A stretch of DNA of 64,000 nt from Saprospiraceae bacterium. GTDB lineage: Bacteria; Bacteroidota; Bacteroidia; Chitinophagales; Saprospiraceae. The stretch spans positions 62,001 through 126,000 of the forward strand of contig JAHDHL010000003.1 of NCBI GenBank assembly GCA_020631355.1, written 5' to 3'. The stretch's first letter is position 1. Every line of letters starts with the position of its first letter. This document shows, one piece after another, positions 17,156-27,356 of this stretch. The position numbers and the translations under genes were made by a program. The notes under the pieces are model-generated. The model searched no databases. It was given only the letters and a program-made list of their open reading frames with translations, and was not told the origin of the DNA.

Positions 17156-19651
17156 CTATTTACTCTTGACTATTCTATGGGTTGAAATGAGTTCATCATT
17201 CTTTCTTAGGTGGATAATATATACACCACTTGCATATTTACCTAAATCCAGTGATCTTTCCTGCGTCTTAAGCACAAAGTTACCCAGCACATCATATATT
17301 TCGACATCCAGTCCATCTATATTTGACTCAATCGTCAACTTTCCATTTGTTGGATTAGGAAATACCCTTGTCTCATTTGATACAGAAGCCATCCTTGCCG
17401 AACCTCCCGGACAGGAGGACTGGGATTCAAAAGCTCCCATGTCCACAGTGCCCAGCATTCTGGGATTTCCCATGATATCAAACGAACCTACTGCCGTTGC
17501 ATCATTACCTGCATCCACCGCAGGCGAACATTCATCCAAGGAATAATCAGGATTCAGAAGCAAATCCCCAGCAGTAGCGGAGTACAGATTATTCAAAGCT
17601 GTACCGATGACTGATGTTCCCTGTATGTAACAATTCTCAGTTGTAAGATTCAATATATTATTATTATAATCCTTAAATGCCTTATCGAAACCCAAAGTCT
17701 GATGCGCGATGATACTATTCTTGAATGTGGCATCCAATTGGTCACCGAATCCTACTTGGAGGGTTATCAGATACTTATTCTTTGTTTCTCCCAGAATGGT
17801 GGAATTGAACACTTCGAACGTTTGGTCCCGATTGGTTGCAATCAATCCAATGGCATTGGCATTCGTTGAGGCATTATTTGCTATCAGGGAATTCTCAATT
17901 CTGGTAAATAAGGAATTATTCACCTCTATGGCACACCTGACAGTGGAATTGTTATCTGTGATTCTAGCCCTATTCAAAAGGAGTTCTGTCTGGTTACTAT
18001 GATAAACAGCACTTCCATATTCCGCTTCATTATTCGAAAATTCTGAATCAATCACATCCACCGTAGAGGTATAGGCAAACATACCTCCGCCATAAATGGC
18101 TGTATTCTGTTCTATCTTACAATTCAGAATTTGGACATGATTTGAATTATTGATGTAAAGACCTGCTCCACGAGCCCTAGCGAATGAGGCACTATTATTC
18201 GCACCACCACCAGAAATGATTATCCCATCCAGAGTGATACAACTCTTACCGACAATACTCACAACGTGAAAAGAATTGAATTCATTACCCCCAACACCGT
18301 CCACATCACCGGATAGGGTAGTCAGATGGGTTTTGAAATCCCTTTCGCCTCCTCCTGTGGGATATCCTCCCAAAAGATGAGTACTAGAAGGTATGGTAAA
18401 GTAAATTCCTCTGGATGTACCTGATGTAGGCAGATAATTACCCTCTGCAATGTGAATACTGTGATTCGTACCAACTGCCAAGGCTGATTGTAAATCAATA
18501 AAAGCATGCTCCCAGGAAGAACCATCATTGTTACCTGTCGCATTCAAATCCACATAAATATCATTCAAGACTATATGAACATTAGGGTCATTATCATCAC
18601 AATCAACAGCACTAATGAAGCCATCCTGATCAAAATCATCATCAAGGGTAGCGGGGTTGCAATCATCATCCAATCCATTGTAAGGAATCTCATTGGGAAG
18701 ATTCAAACAAAAATCAGAACATTCCTCAGGAGCTCCACCATCGACCCACAATTGTAATTTTTCTAATTCTTCAGCATCGAATGTTCCTCCAGCTCTGTCA
18801 TTCATACTTGGAAAAGCTATAGCCGTACCACAGCCAGCATAATTAGATATCGTTATTATATCTACCAACTTCGTACCTGTGAAGATATCCGTACCACATA
18901 CAAAACCTCCTTGGGATGCAGCCGAGTAGGACCTCAAATCCAAGCCGCCAGATTGTCCTGCACCATGACATGCTGTACTACAACCGTTGATTTCGAATAA
19001 CTGGGCCACGTCGGACCAACCCAAATTACCATTATCACAAGCATCAGAACTATTGGTGACATATGTGACTGGCTGGTTACAGGAAGTGATGAATGTATTC
19101 ATATCTCCGAAACCATCGCCATCCGCATCCAAATACCAAGTCGTTGCTCCAGGACCATTACAAATCCCACATTCATCAATAATTCCATAACAAGCTGTCT
19201 GGTCAATATTGAATTGCATCTCAGCAATAGATGCGCAATTACCTCCGTCATGATTGGATAGGATTGTAATTAGGATTTTCTCGATGAATAATCCACCAAA
19301 ATCAGGGCCTACAAAACCATCATAATTAGATGATTCAGGGCCTTGTGGGAAGTCATATTGCCCCAATTCAATCCAATTGGTGCCATCAACTGAATAATCA
19401 ATAATGACATCTTTCATCCCCCAACCACTTTCGCCGGTCCTATTGGCATTCCATATGTGACTGGTTGTGATGTATTGTGGTTCATGGAAATCATAGAGAA
19501 TCCAATGCGTATTCCCATGAATGGGATTAGGATTGGTTGATGTCGTGCAGGATACCCAGCTTTCATTCCAATAATTCCCATTATCCACACACTGTCCGAA
19601 AAGGGAAAACTGGATTGTTACTGATAGTAATATGAATATAAATTTCTTCAT
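17156..19651 (-). CDS. T9SS type A secreted protein with discoidin-like, cytochrome-c-like, MopE-like and beta-helix segments
   Basis: 831 aa. After a signal peptide (1-20) comes a discoidin-like domain (about 25-150, DVIIDYSVDGTNWIELG). A segment at 215-310 resembles the c-type haem domain found with DUF1501/DUF1800 proteins: CSTACHG (224-230), GGLDLRSY, a possible Met283 ligand in FPSMNDRAGG and LQLWVDGGAP; the haem motif spacing is CX3CH rather than CX2CH. Asp-rich MopE-like calcium motifs (YNGLDDDCNP, DCDDNDPN) lead to a parallel beta-helix (about 365-740) with Asn/Ser-rich turns. The last 75 residues are a T9SS sorting domain (VFPNPTNGKLTIES ... GVYIIHL). It ends the DUF1800-DUF1501 operon. 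Surface location is well supported; haem binding is inferred. Confidence 0.85.
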   Translation of the reverse strand: MKKFIFILLSVTIQFSLFGQCVDNGNYWNESWVSCTTSTNPNPIHGNTHWILYDFHEPQYITTSHIWNANRTGESGWGMKDVIIDYSVDGTNWIELGQYDFPQGPESSNYDGFVGPDFGGLFIEKILITILSNHDGGNCASIAEMQFNIDQTACYGIIDECGICNGPGATTWYLDADGDGFGDMNTFITSCNQPVTYVTNSSDACDNGNLGWSDVAQLFEINGCSTACHGAGQSGGLDLRSYSAASQGGFVCGTDIFTGTKLVDIITISNYAGCGTAIAFPSMNDRAGGTFDAEELEKLQLWVDGGAPEECSDFCLNLPNEIPYNGLDDDCNPATLDDDFDQDGFISAVDCDDNDPNVHIVLNDIYVDLNATGNNDGSSWEHAFIDLQSALAVGTNHSIHIAEGNYLPTSGTSRGIYFTIPSSTHLLGGYPTGGGERDFKTHLTTLSGDVDGVGGNEFNSFHVVSIVGKSCITLDGIIISGGGANNSASFARARGAGLYINNSNHVQILNCKIEQNTAIYGGGMFAYTSTVDVIDSEFSNNEAEYGSAVYHSNQTELLLNRARITDNNSTVRCAIEVNNSLFTRIENSLIANNASTNANAIGLIATNRDQTFEVFNSTILGETKNKYLITLQVGFGDQLDATFKNSIIAHQTLGFDKAFKDYNNNILNLTTENCYIQGTSVIGTALNNLYSATAGDLLLNPDYSLDECSPAVDAGNDATAVGSFDIMGNPRMLGTVDMGAFESQSSCPGGSARMASVSNETRVFPNPTNGKLTIESNIDGLDVEIYDVLGNFVLKTQERSLDLGKYASGVYIIHLRKNDELISTHRIVKSK

Positions 19652-19691
19652 TCGTTATCGTTCAAAATTGGTCTTTGAATATTGAATTGGG

Positions 19692-21110
19692 TTATAACAT
19701 GAATCCTAATGGTGCAGCATTGGGTGTAGGCGTCCAAAAATTCCCAATATTAGGAAGAATTTGGTCTAAATCTGCCGAAGAAGCTCCAAACCAAAGAGCC
19801 AAATCTGCAAAATACTCATCACAGGAAGTAGTAGGAATCAATCTACCACCACCGACATCCAAAGGATTATCCAAATATAAATCAGGATATTGTCCATAGA
19901 TTTTTTGTCCATCCACAGCCCCCCCGAATACCAATGAATTTCCTCCCCAAGCATGGTCGGTTCCATCACCATTTGAAGCTAGTTTCCTACCAAAATCAGA
20001 CATGGTGAATCCTGTTACATCATTTTGAACACCCAGTTCAATCATTGCATTATTGAAAGCACCTATTGCAGCATCAAGTGTGGCCATAAGGTCAGAATGA
20101 TCAGCCAACATATCCGCATGGGTATCAAACCCTCCGAATTCAACGAAGAATGTCTGATTATTCACTCCCAATTCATTCCTTGCGGCTATCGTTTTGGCCA
20201 CCATAAGGAGTTGTTGGGAAAAGGTATCATCCGCAAAGGTAGTAGTTATAGGTGTTCCGTTGGATATAGCTGAGCTAAAAGCAAAGGAATTGCCATTTGA
20301 ATCATTGACCGTATCCTTATAAGCTGTCTTCAGGATGTTATTGTATTCCTGATCCAGGATATTATCCAATGTCTGACGCTTCAAGGTTTGATAAAAGTTG
20401 TTATTCGACGCACCATTGAGTAATACACTCCCTGAATCCTTATGGCTAATAGCGTATTCTTTCACGACATTTCCTCTTTGGAAGATATTGACGCCACTCA
20501 GCGAGATATTCATTGAAATATCTGTATTCGTATTATTGGTATAAAGAATATCCGCCAGACGGCCTCCCCAACCTTGTGTGCCGATTTCCTGTGGAATGCT
20601 CGTTTGCCAATGTGTCCTTTGATCCAGATGTGAGAATAATCCCAAAGGAGCATTCACCGTTTGATTCTGTATCATGGATAGGGTAGTAGGCTCCACCAAA
20701 GCTCCCACATTACTTACAAAAGCTGCATTCCCATTTTCAAACATCGTTTGGATATTCGACATACTCGGATGCAATCCGAATTCGATGCCTGAAGTATTTG
20801 TAGGATTGATGGCCAATAAGTCATTCTGGGCCAATGCCAAGGCGCCCCTGACCGTAGCATATTCATTATACTCACTGATACCTCTGGGGACCAGCATATT
20901 AAAACTATCATTACCACCTTGTAGCATGATACAAACCAAGGCTTTATAACCTGTATTGGGTTGGAAAACAGATCTATTAGCTGCTGCTGCAGCATTCATT
21001 AATCCAAGATTGGTTATTCCAGAAAATAACGACGTAACACCTATGGAAGCACAGCCCATGGTAACCCTACCTAAGAATTCACGTCTTGTATGTTTATGAT
21101 GTTTACCCAT
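19692..21110 (-). CDS. DUF1501 domain protein with Tat-like signal
   Basis: 472 aa. The N terminus KHTRREFLGRVTMG is a twin-arginine signal, implying export of a folded protein. The body matches DUF1501, a family distantly related to alkaline phosphatase/sulfatase-like enzymes: CIMLQGGNDSFNMLVP, GLHPSMSNIQTMFENGNAAFV, FSHLDQRTHWQTS, FVEFGGFDTHADM and FTMSDFGRKLASNGDGTDHAWGG. It lies 38 bp after the DUF1800 gene and 40 bp before the T9SS gene, a recurrent partnership in Bacteroidota and Planctomycetota. Its biochemical role is not established. Confidence 0.92.
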   Translation of the reverse strand: MGKHHKHTRREFLGRVTMGCASIGVTSLFSGITNLGLMNAAAAANRSVFQPNTGYKALVCIMLQGGNDSFNMLVPRGISEYNEYATVRGALALAQNDLLAINPTNTSGIEFGLHPSMSNIQTMFENGNAAFVSNVGALVEPTTLSMIQNQTVNAPLGLFSHLDQRTHWQTSIPQEIGTQGWGGRLADILYTNNTNTDISMNISLSGVNIFQRGNVVKEYAISHKDSGSVLLNGASNNNFYQTLKRQTLDNILDQEYNNILKTAYKDTVNDSNGNSFAFSSAISNGTPITTTFADDTFSQQLLMVAKTIAARNELGVNNQTFFVEFGGFDTHADMLADHSDLMATLDAAIGAFNNAMIELGVQNDVTGFTMSDFGRKLASNGDGTDHAWGGNSLVFGGAVDGQKIYGQYPDLYLDNPLDVGGGRLIPTTSCDEYFADLALWFGASSADLDQILPNIGNFWTPTPNAAPLGFML

Positions 21111-21148
21111 GATACTTGATATTAGAATTGGAACGGGTTAGTAATTTT

Positions 21149-23008
21149 TTAGAGCAGAATCATATAATCCGGGGAAGCCATGATAAAGTACAATGCATTA
21201 TGTACAATATCCTCAGAAGTGAAATTGTTATTCCCGTCTATCTGATTTAATGCATCAATTATTATGGTTTTGGTATTCGGAGACAATTGTCCCTGACAGA
21301 GGATAATATCCAAGCGGTCAAGCAGGGTAGAGATGCCATTCACAGGATCATTATCCAAGATGGCAATTTCATCTGAAAAGTCAAGAAAGGGGCTATCCGA
21401 ATTATTATTATCCAGTTGGGGTTTTGTTGCATGGACTGCGGTCTGGTTCCTGAATGGTGTTACCTTAACGGCATTTTCCATACCGTTGAGATATTGTATG
21501 GTAGTTACCGCATGTAAGATCTGGAATTCAGGAGAGACCATATCATTCGGAGCCACATACGTTTCTTCGGCATAAAAAGGTGTAAAGAAATTAAATACGG
21601 ATGGAGCACCTTGGAAAGATTGCTCCAATTGTTCGCCTAGCACACTACCATCCTTGAACCAAAGATGACCTGAGGGACTATCAATGTCAAAGGCTCTGAA
21701 CAGATTCGTCAATCGCTCTATGGGCTGCCTCAACTTACCTGACCTAGGGTCATCAATCCAAGAACAATCCCTTGCTTCAGAATCCGTCAGAATGGCTCTG
21801 AATACTGCTTTCATATCACCACGAACTCCAGCGCCATTATTATTGAAAGCACTGGCCACACGATTGATGTAAGCAGGGGTAGGATTAGATTTTACCATTT
21901 GTTGAATGAGTCTCCTCGCCAGAAATGGACCTACATTTGGATGATTGAATAAGACATCAAGTGCATCTTCGATATCTTCCATTCCTGTTTGTCCATCCGG
22001 GATGATTGAACCATCAAACATCACCTTTGGACCTTGTTCATGATGTTCTTCCCACATAACCATTGGCACCGTCATGTCGAAATGATTCAATGGTTTAGAA
22101 AATTCCAATGGCTGGCCGGCATAATTAGGGTCGAAATCCAAATCATAGGCACCACCTGATAACCCGGTAAAAACCTTGGCCAATTCCTGTACATCTGTGA
22201 TATCATATGTCGGAATGGAATTACCATTAGCATCCAGTTTATGTGTGCCATCATTATTCAATTCATAAAGACCTATGGAAAAAAGCTGCATGATTTCACG
22301 CGCATAATTCTCATCTGGTAAGGAACCAATTGACGGATCCGACTTCTTATTTTTCCAATGGCTCAGATAATATCCCATCGCCAAATGTAAGGTCACATCT
22401 TCCAGCATGTCCCTGTAATTACCGAATGCTCCCTCATACATCACATCATAATAACTCGCTCCACCATCACCATGTCCATTCAAATCAATGCTTCTTGTGG
22501 AAACCACTAGGATTTGGGAAAGTGCAAAAGCTGCCTTATTCCTCAAAACATCGTTGTCCTTAAGTACTTTTTCATAGAATGCAAAACTTGCATATGACCT
22601 ATCTTTCTTGGTTCCATCTCCAGGATGAATTTGCTGTATCATACTTACTATTCCAGGATAAATCGACTGATAATCAGTTAAATAGGTACTATATGGCATA
22701 GCAAATTGCTCATCCAGCCACTGATTAACACCAACTTGGGCTACATATTGGATTTCCTCATAATTTGCTCCCAAACTAGCTTGATGCAGAAATCGGGATG
22801 CACCCTCCAAATCAAGGACGTAACCTGTACCATTGAGCGTGTGATTTGATGAATCATCACCATCTTCGGAACTGGAAGTTATTGTGACACCAATATCATT
22901 TCCCTTGCCAAAATGATCATCATAAATCTGGGCCTGAATAGGGGAGTGATACAGACAAAAAACTAGGAAGAAGGATGTTATAAGCACCCTAGGTTGAGTT
23001 CGTTTCAT
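21149..23008 (-). CDS. DUF1800 domain protein
   Basis: 619 aa, first gene of the operon. A signal peptide (about 1-26, cleavage near IQAQ) is followed by a short acidic stretch and the DUF1800 body: ASRFLHQASLGANYEEI, QWLDEQFAMP, LRNKAAFALSQILVVS, NYRDMLEDVTLHLAMGYYLSH, DENYAREIMQLFSIGLYELN and the PNVGPFLARRLIQQMVKSNP segment. The family is nearly always next to DUF1501, as here, and is probably exported and membrane or surface associated; its activity is unknown. An exact TACTTTTG element lies about 85 bp upstream. Confidence 0.93.
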   Translation of the reverse strand: MKRTQPRVLITSFFLVFCLYHSPIQAQIYDDHFGKGNDIGVTITSSSEDGDDSSNHTLNGTGYVLDLEGASRFLHQASLGANYEEIQYVAQVGVNQWLDEQFAMPYSTYLTDYQSIYPGIVSMIQQIHPGDGTKKDRSYASFAFYEKVLKDNDVLRNKAAFALSQILVVSTRSIDLNGHGDGGASYYDVMYEGAFGNYRDMLEDVTLHLAMGYYLSHWKNKKSDPSIGSLPDENYAREIMQLFSIGLYELNNDGTHKLDANGNSIPTYDITDVQELAKVFTGLSGGAYDLDFDPNYAGQPLEFSKPLNHFDMTVPMVMWEEHHEQGPKVMFDGSIIPDGQTGMEDIEDALDVLFNHPNVGPFLARRLIQQMVKSNPTPAYINRVASAFNNNGAGVRGDMKAVFRAILTDSEARDCSWIDDPRSGKLRQPIERLTNLFRAFDIDSPSGHLWFKDGSVLGEQLEQSFQGAPSVFNFFTPFYAEETYVAPNDMVSPEFQILHAVTTIQYLNGMENAVKVTPFRNQTAVHATKPQLDNNNSDSPFLDFSDEIAILDNDPVNGISTLLDRLDIILCQGQLSPNTKTIIIDALNQIDGNNNFTSEDIVHNALYFIMASPDYMILL

Positions 23009-23099
23009 GAATGAAATAGCTTGTTATACCTTAAAAAACAACAGTATCTGAATGAATCCAGATTTAGTGAGGATGTTCTGTGAAGTTTTTTACTATAAC

Positions 23100-23121
23100 C
23101 AAAAGTAAATAATTTTCTCAA
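23100..23121 (-). promoter_or_regulatory. putative promoter of the DUF1800 operon
   Basis: Minus-strand TACTTTTG (23107-23100) matches TAnnTTTG; a TTG (23121-23119) lies 11 bp upstream, shorter than the usual 19-21. Confidence 0.4.
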
Positions 23122-23394
23122 TCATACCCATATGTGGCTGTTACAAAATGTTACATGGTGAATTGTGATGTTTGTTTTCAGAGTATTTTGTGGATTTGGA
23201 GTTTGTTGTAGTAAAAAATTGTAACCCTCCTCGGCAGCCTCAATGAGTTTCTGGTTAATGTCTATGATTTATAGATTTTTACGGTATCCGTGTCAACTTA
23301 TTTCAGGATAATTCATAAACGCCTATAATTTACATTATGTTAAGTAATGTTGTCTGTATACTCGCCTAGCATACAAGATACTCACGGATTTGGA
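23122..23394. other. intergenic spacer without recognised genes
   Basis: The 386-bp gap between the DUF1800 and DUF6438 genes holds the promoter-like element above and a short direct repeat (two copies of GTTACA around 23137-23153). No ORF with coding character, RNA gene or clear hairpin terminator was seen. Confidence 0.5.
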
Positions 23395-23979
23395 TTATTC
23401 GTAAGAGCGTTCCCAGTTGGTATTCGCTATCAAATATTCGATATTTTTCTCTAGACGGGATAATGCATCAGGTGCATGATGGAAACTTCTGATGCGTTTT
23501 GAGCGATGCTCATCTATAGACAATGTAATCACCGTTTCTGGTATATGAGCCACGGGTCGCCCGTTTGTGGGATAAAAACTATTGAGTTGGAGAAGATTTG
23601 TATTATGGATATAATCTAAGAATTCCTTAGATTTTTCACGACCGATGTAAGCATAAAAGTTACCTCTACCCTGTTTGCAGCCCTCTTTGCAAGTTAGAAA
23701 TGCAATACCATCATTCAGAAGACTGAATTCAAAAGTTGCACATCCACCGCCATAACAAGGATGCTTTATCATGTGAACAACAGAAAACTTTTGCTTTTCA
23801 ATTGGAATCACTTCATTTTCAGTAACTAATGAAGTATCAATATCGGTTATTTTGAAATCTGGCTCAACCAACTCGACTGCAGGTGTAGTAGGGGCTTCTA
23901 CCCTACTACTTGCATTTCGATTACAAGACGCGCACAATAAAAATACGCATATTAGTGACAAAAAGTAAATTCTGTGCAA
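23395..23979 (-). CDS. DUF6438-like lipoprotein
   Basis: 194 aa from a TTG start; no ATG lies upstream before the stop codon TAG. The signal peptide ends LLCASC, a lipobox. The remainder follows the DUF6438 pattern: HMIKHPCYGGGCATFEFSLLNDGIAFLT, a short GREKSKEFLDYI helix, and ETVITLSIDEHRSKRI with a final helix. Several Cys (CYGGGC, CKEGC) may form disulfides. It begins 6 bp after the yidC stop, so it is probably cotranscribed with yidC. The family's function is unknown. Confidence 0.75.
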   Translation of the reverse strand: MHRIYFLSLICVFLLCASCNRNASSRVEAPTTPAVELVEPDFKITDIDTSLVTENEVIPIEKQKFSVVHMIKHPCYGGGCATFEFSLLNDGIAFLTCKEGCKQGRGNFYAYIGREKSKEFLDYIHNTNLLQLNSFYPTNGRPVAHIPETVITLSIDEHRSKRIRSFHHAPDALSRLEKNIEYLIANTNWERSYE

Positions 23980-23985
23980 AGTATA

Positions 23986-25890
23986 CTATTTTTTCTTCTT
24001 CTTGCCAGACTTTTCAGCTCTTTGACGTTCCTCTTGGGCTTTTTGGGCTTCCTCAAAGGCCTTGGCCAATCTGTCCCTGAAACCGCCCTCTTTCTTAGGT
24101 TTTTTCTTATAATCCTCAAGCTCCTTAGCCACCTTATCTTTATTGATAATCAATCCTTTAGTGACAACAGTCTGTGTAATGTTGATCAAGTTACTAAAAA
24201 ACATGTAACAAGTCAGACCAGCAGCCATAGTATTGAAAAAGAATAAGAACATCAATGGCATGAAATACTGAACATACTTCATTGCAGGATTAGCAGACAT
24301 ATCCATGTGTCTTGTATTATAGAACGTATAAATTACCGTGGTAATCGCCCATAATAAGGTAAACAAGCTCAAATGCTCGCCATAGAATGGAATTGGGAAA
24401 GGCAACCAAGTAAATACGTCATAAGAAGCCAAATCATTGGCCCACAGGAATGAAGCCTGTCTAAACTCTATGGATGCTGGGAAGAATCGATATAAGGCAA
24501 TCCAAATCGGCATCTGTATGACCATGGGCAAACAGCCACCCAAAGGATTCACACCTGTTTCACGATACAATTTCATCGTTTCCATTTGTACCGCTTGTTG
24601 GTCATCACCAATACGTTTCTTAATGGCGTCAATCTGTCCCTTAAGGGCTGCCATTTTAGATTGGGAATACAACATCTTATAGGTCAATGGGAAAAGAATC
24701 ATCTTAACCAGGAATGTAACAATAAGGATGACGATACCCTTGTTTCCAATAAACCCAGAGAAAAAGTTGAATAGTGGACGTATTACGTATCTGTTGATTG
24801 TTCCTAGGAGACTACTTCCGTAAGGTATGATATATTCCAAATCATTATCAAAGCTGGAAAGCCTACGGAACTCATTCGGCCCGGAATAGATATTCATTGA
24901 GAATGTATTCGCAAACGGCACCTTGAGTTGAGTACTGACTTTCTTTAGGTCCCCATCCGCTACATCTATCAATTCTATTTCGGAAACCATCGAATTGAAA
25001 GGTTGGTTTTTTGCTATTAATGAGGTATTGAAAAATTGATTGGCATGAGCCACCCAATCCATTGGTTTTTCCTTATTCACCTTATCATCTCCCCTACAAC
25101 TACAATAACTCGGTGATTTCTCACTAGCCTTATAATAAGCCGTGGATAGTGAGCTCTCATAATCGGTTGACTTTTCAATTCTATCCAGATAATTCAACCA
25201 GTCCAGAGTAATCTCATCCGTTCCATCTTCAAAGACATCACCCAAACCATTCATATTGATGGTATAATCAAGCGTATAATCTTCTTTGATGGTGTAAACT
25301 TGTTCAAAATACTTATCAGGACTACCCGCAAAAGCCTTGAATGAAATGGAACGATTTCCATCCTGGGTGGCCTTGAATACCAGGTCTTCAGTGGATACAA
25401 CGGCGGAAGCTTCCCTTACGGGCAAGTTATAGCCGAACTTATTCCTTTCATCCTCAAGAAGTAATAAGGGAGACACGATGTTCTCTTTCTCCTCATTATA
25501 TACACTTTTCTTGAATTCCTTTAACTCAACCTGTTTGAGCCTACCTCCTTGGTTCGTAAAGGTGAACTTGGCGAACTCATTCTCAATCACATAATCCTGT
25601 ACGTCACCCTCGGCAGACATAGCAAAAGCACCATAGCGGACGGCCAATCTAACCATATCCAATGAATCCACATTGATTCGCATGGACTTATCGGTTTGGC
25701 TGGTGGTATCGCTAGTTACCTTAGTACTATCTTCCAGAACCTGATTGGCCTCTATCTGTACCAATTCAATGGAATCCTTTATACGCTGTTCTTCTGCATG
25801 TGCAGCCCGCTTCTTTCCATCAAACCAAAAATAGGCCAACATGAGGATGGCAAGTAGGATAAAACCAATAGTTGAATTTCTATCTTTCAT
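23986..25890 (-). CDS. yidC: membrane protein insertase YidC
   Basis: 634 aa. One N-terminal membrane anchor (about 7-24) precedes a large periplasmic beta-sandwich domain (about 90-365). The C-terminal insertase core starts near RPLFNFFSGFIGNKGIVILIVTF and contains LFPLTYKMLYSQSKMAALKGQIDAIK, MKLYRETGVNPLGGCLPMVIQMPIWIALY and FLFFFNTMAAGLTCYMFFSNL. The tail is very basic and ends in five Lys, as in YidC proteins that bind ribosomes. It inserts and folds inner-membrane proteins alone or with SecYEG. An exact -7 element is 75 bp upstream. DUF6438 follows in the same operon. Confidence 0.97.
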   Translation of the reverse strand: MKDRNSTIGFILLAILMLAYFWFDGKKRAAHAEEQRIKDSIELVQIEANQVLEDSTKVTSDTTSQTDKSMRINVDSLDMVRLAVRYGAFAMSAEGDVQDYVIENEFAKFTFTNQGGRLKQVELKEFKKSVYNEEKENIVSPLLLLEDERNKFGYNLPVREASAVVSTEDLVFKATQDGNRSISFKAFAGSPDKYFEQVYTIKEDYTLDYTINMNGLGDVFEDGTDEITLDWLNYLDRIEKSTDYESSLSTAYYKASEKSPSYCSCRGDDKVNKEKPMDWVAHANQFFNTSLIAKNQPFNSMVSEIELIDVADGDLKKVSTQLKVPFANTFSMNIYSGPNEFRRLSSFDNDLEYIIPYGSSLLGTINRYVIRPLFNFFSGFIGNKGIVILIVTFLVKMILFPLTYKMLYSQSKMAALKGQIDAIKKRIGDDQQAVQMETMKLYRETGVNPLGGCLPMVIQMPIWIALYRFFPASIEFRQASFLWANDLASYDVFTWLPFPIPFYGEHLSLFTLLWAITTVIYTFYNTRHMDMSANPAMKYVQYFMPLMFLFFFNTMAAGLTCYMFFSNLINITQTVVTKGLIINKDKVAKELEDYKKKPKKEGGFRDRLAKAFEEAQKAQEERQRAEKSGKKKKK

Positions 25891-25966
25891 CTTAAAAGTC
25901 AGTAAGTTCCAATATCAAAATGGGATGTTTATCGTTCAGAATGACATCCACATCCTTATTAAACCG

Positions 25967-25989
25967 CAAATGTACGATTTTGGGTCAAA
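25967..25989 (-). promoter_or_regulatory. putative promoter of yidC
   Basis: Minus-strand TACATTTG (25974-25967) matches TAnnTTTG exactly. TTTG (25989-25986) is 11 bp upstream; no TTG at 19-21 bp. Confidence 0.45.
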
Positions 25990-26038
25990 GGCATGGCCCT
26001 TTCTACTACCAATATTTAGATATTTCAGATAAACCCAA

Positions 26039-27118
26039 CTAAATCCGAGAAGAACGATGCCTCAGGATATGGTCGGCAATGACCAATGCAGCCATGGATT
26101 CAACGATGGGAACGGCCCTTGGGACCACACAAGGGTCATGCCTCCCCTTTCCCTGTACACTTGCTTGCTCCCCTTTGTTATTGATGGATTCCTGTTCTTG
26201 TACAATGGTTGCCACTGGTTTGAATGCCACTTTGAAATAAATATCTTCCCCATTGGAAATACCTCCCTGGATGCCTCCTGAATAATTGGTCTTGGTCTTG
26301 ATATGCCCATTCTCATTGTAAAAGGCATCATTGTGTTCTGAACCCCGCATTTTCGTTCCCTCAAAACCAGAACCATATTCAAAGCCCTTACATGCATTGA
26401 TGGAAAGCATTGCCTTTGCAAGGTCTGCATGCAATTTATCGAAAGCAGGTTCGCCTAGACCACTTGGGCATCCTTTGACAACACAGCTAACAACTCCGCC
26501 TATCGTATCACCATCCTTTCTCACGGCCCGAATCAGTGATTCCATTTCATTTGCCATATCGGCATCCGGACACCTGACCGGATTAAGTTCAATCGCACCC
26601 AAGTCCATATCAGCGTAATGCCTCTCCAAACGCAAGGCCCCTACTCCACTTACATAAGCATTTATCTTGATGCCTTGCTGATTCAGGAATAGTTTAGCAA
26701 CTGCACCAGCAGCTACCCTGGCCGCTGTTTCCCTTGCAGAAGAACGCCCTCCACCTCTGTAATCCCTATGCCCCCATTTGGAATCATAGGTGTAATCAGC
26801 ATGAGATGGTCTGTATTTGTCTTTTATGTGGGAATAATCCTTGGAACGTTGGTCCTTATTCCAGATGAGTAGATGCAATGGTGTCCCTGTGGATTTACCC
26901 TCAAAGACACCTGAAAGGATTTCGACATGATCCGCTTCGTTCCTTTGCGTCACAATCTTGGATTGACCGGGTCTGCGCCTAGCCATTTCCTGCTGTATGA
27001 ATTCCAAATTGATATCTAAACCAGCTGGACAACCATCTATGGTTACACCAATAGCCTTGCCATGTGATTCACCGAATGTTGTAATACGAAATATGTTTCC
27101 AAATATGTTTCCTGCCAT
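26039..27118 (-). CDS. aroC: chorismate synthase
   Basis: 359 aa from the ATG at 27118. Motifs: [18 protein letters not shown] (His19), [50 protein letters not shown] and GSEHNDAF, which bind FMN and EPSP. It catalyses the last shikimate-pathway step, EPSP to chorismate. An in-frame opening 57 bases longer would place the start upstream of the promoter at 27124-27155 and is rejected. The promoter's -7 box is only 5 nt from the ATG. Confidence 0.97.
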   Translation of the reverse strand: MAGNIFGNIFRITTFGESHGKAIGVTIDGCPAGLDINLEFIQQEMARRRPGQSKIVTQRNEADHVEILSGVFEGKSTGTPLHLLIWNKDQRSKDYSHIKDKYRPSHADYTYDSKWGHRDYRGGGRSSARETAARVAAGAVAKLFLNQQGIKINAYVSGVGALRLERHYADMDLGAIELNPVRCPDADMANEMESLIRAVRKDGDTIGGVVSCVVKGCPSGLGEPAFDKLHADLAKAMLSINACKGFEYGSGFEGTKMRGSEHNDAFYNENGHIKTKTNYSGGIQGGISNGEDIYFKVAFKPVATIVQEQESINNKGEQASVQGKGRHDPCVVPRAVPIVESMAALVIADHILRHRSSRI

Positions 27119-27123
27119 AGCTG

Positions 27124-27155
27124 CAAAGGTAGCTTCTTTTGAATAAGTGTCGCAA
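27124..27155 (-). promoter_or_regulatory. promoter of aroC, predicted to give a leaderless mRNA
   Basis: Minus strand: TTG (27155-27153), 21-bp spacer, TACCTTTG (27131-27124), then CAGCT and the aroC ATG. Transcription would begin at or within a few bases of the start codon. Confidence 0.7.
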
Positions 27156-27356
27156 CAGAAAACAAGCATTATCACAAGGAATACTTAACCAATTCAATAT
27201 TCGTCTAGATGGGCAGAATTCCATTACCCAAAAACATTCGTCTTAAGCAATTAACAATAGTTCTACAGCAATCCATTCCATTGTTTCGGAAATCAGATAT
27301 GGCGAATTCGTAATAATGACCTATTTTGTCACACCAACCACAAACTGAATTGAGAA

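Noticed and set aside
23137-23153. Two GTTACA copies as an operator
   Set aside because: Too short for AT-rich DNA and not placed relative to a promoter.
27119-27175. Longer N terminus for aroC
   Set aside because: It contains the aroC promoter and does not resemble chorismate synthase.
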